Shown: one piece after another, positions 14,456-19,237 of the stretch
Numbering within the stretch: the first letter of the stretch is position 1
How the letters are laid out: each line of letters starts with the position of its first letter
Assembly (NCBI GenBank): GCA_000434215.1
Contig: HF999746.1
Coordinates: 145,772 to 165,008, forward strand
DNA from: Bacteroides sp. CAG:144
GTDB taxonomy: Bacteria > Bacteroidota > Bacteroidia > Bacteroidales > UBA11471
Length of the DNA stretch: 19,237 bases
Direction of reading: 5' to 3'
Notes under the pieces: generated by a model
What the model saw: the letters and a program-made list of their open reading frames with translations, nothing else
Told to the model about the DNA's origin: nothing
Database searches by the model: none
Made by a program: the position numbers and the translations under genes

Positions 14456-15237
14456 TTGCATCTCCTTTCCTGTTTTATTTGTTGCCGTTTCAAGCGGCTG
14501 GCTTTCAGTTTTTTTATTTGTATGCTACGCTCTTTGCGTTCTTCCGCGACCATTTCTTTGACCAGCCGGTTGTCGGCAAATTTCCAGCCGCCGATTATCG
14601 AAGAGGCTATGCCGTTGCGTTCGATGTAATCATGGTAAAATACCAGATATATGTGGACGATTGTGAAGAGTACGAATACCCATAAGAAAATATGATGTAT
14701 GTTACGTATAGGAAAGAATCCGCCCGACCCGATCAGCAGTTTTTCGAAATACGGGGCGTAAAAAGCATTTGAAGAAGCTGCGAACATGGCAAGCCCGGTA
14801 AATATTTGTACGAACATGGCCAGAAACAGTCCGAAATAAGTGAATGCGGCGAGGCTGTTATGGCCTATGTCATAGAGCGGTTTGGGCGAGAGCAGCAGTA
14901 TGTCTACTTTTGTCGTGTCGAAAATACTTCTCCATTGCCGGCGGGTGAGGGGAATGTAATTTTGCCATCGGGAAAAGCGGTTACCGGCGAAAAACCAGTA
15001 AATACGCACCAAGAAGTTGAAGATGAAAATGAATCCGGCTATGAAATGAGTGAGGCGTACCCAGCCAAACCAGTAGTTGTCGACCGGCGGTGTAGCGTGC
15101 ATGATGGCCGGCGGGTTTCCTATGATGTATCCCGTAATACACAGTATAACGATACACAAGGCATTTACCCAGTGGAAGATGCGTACGGGAAGTTGCCATA
15201 CATACACTTCTGTCAAATGTGCTTTTTTGCTGATCAT
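14452..15237 (-). CDS. hyaC: Hydrogenase b-type cytochrome subunit
   Basis: 261 residues, HyaC family. It anchors the hydrogenase and passes electrons from its FeS chain to the quinone pool. Four membrane helices are seen near 17-39, 62-84, 131-153 and 184-202. Heme-b ligand candidates: His22 (VRIFHWVNAL), His64 (LTHFIAG), His181/182 (NIHHIFLW) and His195 (VHIYLVFYHD, with His202). The C-terminal 45 residues are strongly basic and cytoplasmic (KKLKASRLKRQQIKQERR), longer than I would expect. It starts 20 bases after the large-subunit stop and overlaps hyaD by 4 bases. Confidence 0.93.
   Translation of the reverse strand: MISKKAHLTEVYVWQLPVRIFHWVNALCIVILCITGYIIGNPPAIMHATPPVDNYWFGWVRLTHFIAGFIFIFNFLVRIYWFFAGNRFSRWQNYIPLTRRQWRSIFDTTKVDILLLSPKPLYDIGHNSLAAFTYFGLFLAMFVQIFTGLAMFAASSNAFYAPYFEKLLIGSGGFFPIRNIHHIFLWVFVLFTIVHIYLVFYHDYIERNGIASSIIGGWKFADNRLVKEMVAEERKERSIQIKKLKASRLKRQQIKQERRCK
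14462..14466 (-). promoter_or_regulatory. Shine-Dalgarno that decides the hyaD start
   Basis: AGGAG on the minus strand, six bases before the ATG at 14455. Strong Shine-Dalgarno sequences are rare in this window, so this one supports 14455 rather than 14461 as the start. Confidence 0.55.
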
Positions 15238-15257
15238 CGTTCTTCGTTTAAGCAGAT

Positions 15258-16976
15258 TTACATCGTATCGAATTGGTGTACATGATCGCCCGATTCATCA
15301 TAGAGGTGTACCGAGCAGGCCATACAAGGGTCGAAAGAGTGTATCGTCCTAATGATTTCGAGAGGAGCCTCGGTGTCATGTACGGGTGTTCCCAATAGGG
15401 AGGCTTCAAAAGCCGACCGTTGTCCGTGCGTATCTCGGGGAGAGGCGTTCCATGTGGTAGGAACGACCATTTGGTAGTTTTTTACCTTTTTGTTTTCTAT
15501 GCTTACAAAATGGGCCAGAGAGCCTCTTGGAGCTTCGGTTAGGCCGAAACCCATAGCCTTGTTGGGCCATGAATCGGGTTCCCAGTAAATATCGTTGAAC
15601 ATACGGGAATCTCCGTTTTTGATTTGTGTAAGCAGTTGTATATAGAAATCTTCCATCCAATTACTGACCAGATCCGCCTCGATGGCGCGAGCGAGAGTTC
15701 GGCCTACGGTCGAATACATGGCTTCGAAAGGAACATGAAGCTGGGAGAGACTGCGGTCGATGCTTTCTTTATAGTCGTTTTGTCCCGATGCATAAGCTAT
15801 GATGGCGCGGGCCAACGGGCCGGTTTCCATAGCTGTATTTTTATATCGAGGGGTCTTTATCCAGCTATACGGCTGGGTGTGGTCGAGATACTTGTAGGGT
15901 GGTGTAGGTCCGGTATAATCAAGAACTGTTTCTCCTACGGAAGGGTGCAGACCGACATCTTTTCCCTGACTGTAACTGTACCAAGAGTTATTGACGAATT
16001 CTTGCAATCCGTCGCTTGCATAGGGGTCGAATTCCTCGACGTGCGACAAATTCCGGCCTATGATAATGCCTCTCTGACATTTGTATGTGCTTGTTTCGCC
16101 GTATTGTCCCATCGGGAAGTCTCCGTATGAGATATAATTGTGCAATCCGCCTCCGATGTGAGTCCATTCCGGATAGAACGAAGCGATGGCGATGACATCG
16201 GGCAGATATACTTGATGAATGAAATTCCGGCTTTCTTCGATGATTTCGGCGACATAGCTCAGTCGTTCAAGATTCAGGGCATTCGGGTCGTTGATATTTA
16301 CGGCGCAGGCCATACCGCCGACGAGGAAGTTGGGGTGAGGATTTTTCCCGCCGAAAATCGTTTGGATTTTTACGATGTCTTTCTGTACTTCCAGTGCTTC
16401 GAGGTAATGTGCAACTCCTATGAGATTGACTTCGGGAGGTAACTTGTAGGCTGGATGTCCCCAATATCCGTTGCTGAAAATTCCTAATTGTCCTCCGCTG
16501 ACGAACTTTTTTATTTTTTGCTGTATGTCTCTGAAATATCCCGGAGAGCTTTTGGGCCAGTCCGACAGAGATTGGGCCGTTTCCGAGGCTTTTCGCGGAT
16601 CGGCCTTCAATGCCGATATTACATCGACCCAGTCGAGGGCTTGCAATTGGTAGAAGTGTACGACGTGGTCGTGCATCAGGAGAGCGCCTTGCATAAGGTT
16701 GCGTACCATCTCGGCATTGGGAGGTATAACAATACCCAAAGCGTTCTCGACGGCTCGCACCGAACATAAGGAATGTATCGAGGTACAGACACCGCATACC
16801 CTTCCGACGTAGGCCCACACTTCTCTCGGGTCGCGGTCTTGCACGATGATTTCGATGCCTCTCACCATTGTTCCGCTGCTGAAAGCATCTTGAATGATTC
16901 CGTTTTCAATTTCGGCTTCTATGCGCAGGTGTCCCTCTATACGGGTAACCGGGTCGACGACAATTCGAGTACTCAT
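15258..16976 (-). CDS. hyaB: [NiFe]-hydrogenase large subunit
   Basis: 572 residues, group 1 membrane-bound uptake hydrogenase. It carries the Ni-Fe(CN)2CO site that splits H2 in the periplasm. N-terminal TRIEGHL with Glu14, then L1 motif RVCGVCTSIHSL with Cys61 and Cys64; C-terminal L2 motif FDPCMACSVH with Cys551 and Cys554. The 15 residues after His557 are the extension that HyaD removes. No signal peptide: it is carried by the Tat signal of the small subunit. It starts 7 bases after the small-subunit stop. All four nickel-binding cysteines are present, so the enzyme should be active. Confidence 0.97.
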   Translation of the reverse strand: MSTRIVVDPVTRIEGHLRIEAEIENGIIQDAFSSGTMVRGIEIIVQDRDPREVWAYVGRVCGVCTSIHSLCSVRAVENALGIVIPPNAEMVRNLMQGALLMHDHVVHFYQLQALDWVDVISALKADPRKASETAQSLSDWPKSSPGYFRDIQQKIKKFVSGGQLGIFSNGYWGHPAYKLPPEVNLIGVAHYLEALEVQKDIVKIQTIFGGKNPHPNFLVGGMACAVNINDPNALNLERLSYVAEIIEESRNFIHQVYLPDVIAIASFYPEWTHIGGGLHNYISYGDFPMGQYGETSTYKCQRGIIIGRNLSHVEEFDPYASDGLQEFVNNSWYSYSQGKDVGLHPSVGETVLDYTGPTPPYKYLDHTQPYSWIKTPRYKNTAMETGPLARAIIAYASGQNDYKESIDRSLSQLHVPFEAMYSTVGRTLARAIEADLVSNWMEDFYIQLLTQIKNGDSRMFNDIYWEPDSWPNKAMGFGLTEAPRGSLAHFVSIENKKVKNYQMVVPTTWNASPRDTHGQRSAFEASLLGTPVHDTEAPLEIIRTIHSFDPCMACSVHLYDESGDHVHQFDTM

Positions 16977-16983
16977 GATTTAT

Positions 16984-18177
16984 TTACGGTTGAGGTTTAT
17001 GGGTTATGTCCGATTTCGATTCGGAGAGAGATTTATCGATTTTCTTTTCTTCCGTATCGAGATCTTTTTCATCTTCTTCATGGACTTCCTCATTGAGGTC
17101 GAGGTCGTCCATGCGGTTTTTTATCAGGTTGCGTTTCTGTATATTGGTAGCGACGGCATGAGCCAGAATACCGCCGATGGCGACAGCACTCAGTCCGGCT
17201 CCGATTTTATCGGCTGTGGCTTCGATACCGATACCGTGTACGTAAGGTATGTGGCTGTATAGAGGTCCGTAGTCCCAGAAGTTGGCTTCGGAACAGCCTA
17301 TGCAGCCGTGCCCCGACTGTATGGGATAGCTTACGCTGTCGTTCCATTTTATTACGGCGCAAGAGTTGAACGTATTGGGACCTTTGCAACCCATGTAATA
17401 GAGGCAATAACCTTTGCGGGCGTTCTCGTCATCGAACGATTGCACGAATAGCCCTGCATCATAGGCCGGTCTGCGGTAACAGGTGTCGTGTACACGTCTT
17501 CCGTAGAACACTTTGGGGCGACCTACGTTGTCGAGTTCCGGCAGGCGGTCGAACGTCATGATGTATGTAATGATTCCGGCCATGACGTCGGCGATGGGCG
17601 GGCAGCCTTGTACATTGATGATCGGTTTTCCCGAAAATACTTTGTGTACGGGTTGAGCATTGGTCGGGTTTGGGTAGGCATGTTGTATGCAGCCCGATGA
17701 TGCGCAGTTGCCCCATGCTATAATTGCTTCGGCACCTGCGGCTCCATCTTCGAATACCTCCCGGGCATCTCGTCCGGCTATCGTGCAGTAACCGGGACTG
17801 CCGAGCGGTATGGCGCCTTCGACGATCATGATGTAGTTTCCGAAATTTTCTTTTATGGCTTTTTCCCGCAAAGCCTCGGCCTGTTCTCCGGCAGCAGCCA
17901 TCAGCGTGTCGGTATATTCGAGCGAAATCATGTCGAAAAGGATTTGACTCACGAGCGGGTGGGAGGCTCGTATGAATGACTCGCTGCAACAAGTACATTC
18001 TTGGAAATGATACCACAATACCGGTTTGCGCGGTTTTTTCTGAAGCGCGTCCACGACTTGTGCCATACCGCTGGTTTGAAGTCCGAGCATGGCGCTCATG
18101 ATACCGCAGAATTTAAGAAATTCTCGTCGCGTGTATCCTTTGTTTTTCAATTCGTCGTACAAACTTTTTTCTTTCAT
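16984..18177 (-). CDS. hyaA: [NiFe]-hydrogenase small subunit with six-cysteine proximal site
   Basis: 397 residues. A Tat signal with twin arginine at 17-18 (TRREFLKFCG, 16-25) exports the folded dimer. Proximal cluster: CTCC (Cys61, 63, 64), Cys158 and Cys163 in WGNCASSGC, and Cys192 in NVQGCPP: six cysteines. The spacing (x, 94, 5, 29) matches E. coli Hyd-1 (Cys17, 19, 20, 115, 120, 149), whose two extra cysteines form the [4Fe-3S] cluster of oxygen-tolerant enzymes. Medial cluster: Cys273, Cys292, Cys295 with Pro285; distal: His230, Cys233, Cys258, Cys264. A membrane helix is at about 325-346. The last 50 residues form an unusual acidic, charged tail. It lies between hypE and hyaB with short gaps. 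Confidence 0.96.
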   Translation of the reverse strand: MKEKSLYDELKNKGYTRREFLKFCGIMSAMLGLQTSGMAQVVDALQKKPRKPVLWYHFQECTCCSESFIRASHPLVSQILFDMISLEYTDTLMAAAGEQAEALREKAIKENFGNYIMIVEGAIPLGSPGYCTIAGRDAREVFEDGAAGAEAIIAWGNCASSGCIQHAYPNPTNAQPVHKVFSGKPIINVQGCPPIADVMAGIITYIMTFDRLPELDNVGRPKVFYGRRVHDTCYRRPAYDAGLFVQSFDDENARKGYCLYYMGCKGPNTFNSCAVIKWNDSVSYPIQSGHGCIGCSEANFWDYGPLYSHIPYVHGIGIEATADKIGAGLSAVAIGGILAHAVATNIQKRNLIKNRMDDLDLNEEVHEEDEKDLDTEEKKIDKSLSESKSDITHKPQP

Positions 18178-18202
18178 ATCGATTCAGTAATAAAGATGAG
18201 GA

Positions 18203-19237
18203 TCAGCAGATGCGGGGAAGTTGTTCGCCGCTCAGCCGGTATATACTTCGGTAAGTCCCGAGTACGGTTTGCATCATCACTTCACCCTCTTTGCCGTCGG
18301 TAACTCGACCGATGATTTGGGCGTGTCGTCCGAGCGGATTTTCACGGATAAGCCGCAGGGCTGTTTCGGCATCTTTTTCCGGCAGAATGATGACCATGAC
18401 CCCTTCATTGGCGACGAAAAGAGGATCGAGTCCCAACAGATCGCAGGCCGAGGAGACGGCTTCGCTCACAGGTATGTTTTTTTCGTCGATTTCGATACGG
18501 CAATGAGCGGCGTCGGCTATTTCGCACAGGACTTCACCTACACCTCCTCGTGTGGCATCACGTATGACGTGTATGTCATCTATGTTCGATAACAATCTTT
18601 CTACGATAGGGGTCATGGCGGCTGTGTCGCTTTGGATATGACTTTCGAGACCGAGTTCGTTGCGGGCGGAAAGGATACATACGCCGTGATCTCCGATATG
18701 GCCGGTAACGATTATGGCATCACCTTTTCTTACGTGGCTCGGCAAGAGTTCGTGATCGCCGTAGAAAGTTCCTATTCCAGCCGTGTTGATAAATATGCCG
18801 TCGCCTTTGCCGTGTTCTACGACTTTGGTGTCTCCGGTAACGATATATACGCCGGCCGTGCGGGCGGCGCTGGCCATTTCCGAGACGATTTCTTTTAAAT
18901 CGGAGAGCGGAAGACCTTCTTCCAAAATAAAACTGGCTGAGAGGTAGAGAGGCTTCGCTCCGCAGCACAATAGGTCGTTTACAGTGCCGTTCACGGCCAG
19001 ACGCCCGATGTTTCCACCCGGGAAAAAAAGAGGTGTTACGACGAAAGAGTCGCTTGTAAAAGCAACTTTCCGGTTTCCGACAGGTAGTATGGCACCGTCG
19101 TGGCGTTGTTGCAAAAATAGGTTGTCGAATGCGGGGAAAATAATTTCGTCGAGCAATTGTTGCGTAAGTTTTCCTCCGCTTCCGTGTGCGGCTACAATGT
19201 GTCGGTATCGTTGATACGATGTCGGGCAAGATACGTT
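18203..19237 (-). CDS. hypE: Carbamoyl dehydratase HypE (5' end beyond window)
   Basis: 344 residues visible; the frame runs open to the window edge and the start codon lies outside. Upstream of an in-frame TTG at 19156 the frame encodes SCPTSYQRYRHI then AAHGSGGKLTQQLLDE, the ATP-binding N-terminus of HypE, so 19156 is not the start. HypE turns the carbamoyl group received from HypF into thiocyanate on its C-terminal cysteine, source of the CN ligands of the NiFe site. The PRIC C-terminus is intact (final Cys344). The AIR-synthase fold is seen in FTSDSFVVTPLFFPGG, GTVNDLLCCGA and RDATRGGVGEVL. It lies 25 bases upstream of hyaA, so it is first of the visible operon genes; other hyp genes are not in view. 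Confidence 0.95.
   Translation of the reverse strand, partial: NVSCPTSYQRYRHIVAAHGSGGKLTQQLLDEIIFPAFDNLFLQQRHDGAILPVGNRKVAFTSDSFVVTPLFFPGGNIGRLAVNGTVNDLLCCGAKPLYLSASFILEEGLPLSDLKEIVSEMASAARTAGVYIVTGDTKVVEHGKGDGIFINTAGIGTFYGDHELLPSHVRKGDAIIVTGHIGDHGVCILSARNELGLESHIQSDTAAMTPIVERLLSNIDDIHVIRDATRGGVGEVLCEIADAAHCRIEIDEKNIPVSEAVSSACDLLGLDPLFVANEGVMVIILPEKDAETALRLIRENPLGRHAQIIGRVTDGKEGEVMMQTVLGTYRSIYRLSGEQLPRIC

Overview
The window reads as a chromosomal segment of a Bacteroidales (Bacteroidota) bacterium. Supporting signs are repeated promoter boxes of the Bacteroidota type (TAnnTTTG near -7, in places with TTTG about 20 bases upstream), few Shine-Dalgarno sequences, and families typical of the group (DUF3078, DUF1599, DUF2582 winged helix, a BT_3928-like DoxX protein, and a tpiA/SPOR/folE cluster). 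I cannot assign a genus from sequence alone.

Left part (186-6243) is surface polysaccharide biosynthesis. A fused cytidylyltransferase/short-chain reductase overlaps a LicD phosphotransferase; together they suggest synthesis of CDP-ribitol (or a similar CDP-alditol) and transfer of its phosphate unit onto a glycan. Converging on them is a wecC-wecB pair, which would make UDP-ManNAc and UDP-ManNAcA. A GT4 glycosyltransferase is divergent from wecC.

Middle part (6298-10110) is a housekeeping gene run on the + strand: a DUF1599 protein with two internal repeats, a DoxX/MauE-like membrane protein, triosephosphate isomerase, a secreted SPOR-domain protein and GTP cyclohydrolase I. It is followed by four tRNA genes (two identical Gly-GCC, Leu-CAG, Leu-GAG) behind a very good promoter, then a PlsC-type acyltransferase, tRNA-Gln(CTG), a gene-poor AT-rich stretch with two G tracts, a small winged-helix protein, a DUF3078 outer-membrane protein on the - strand, and a 54-residue rubredoxin that is too short for usual ORF cut-offs.

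Right part (13795-19237, all - strand) is a membrane-bound [NiFe] uptake hydrogenase operon in transcription order hypE (cut by the window edge) - small subunit - large subunit - cytochrome b - maturation protease - small unknown protein. The small subunit has all six cysteines known from the [4Fe-3S] proximal cluster of oxygen-tolerant hydrogenases, which is notable for a presumed anaerobe. The enzyme should oxidise H2 on the periplasmic side and pass electrons through cytochrome b to (mena)quinone.
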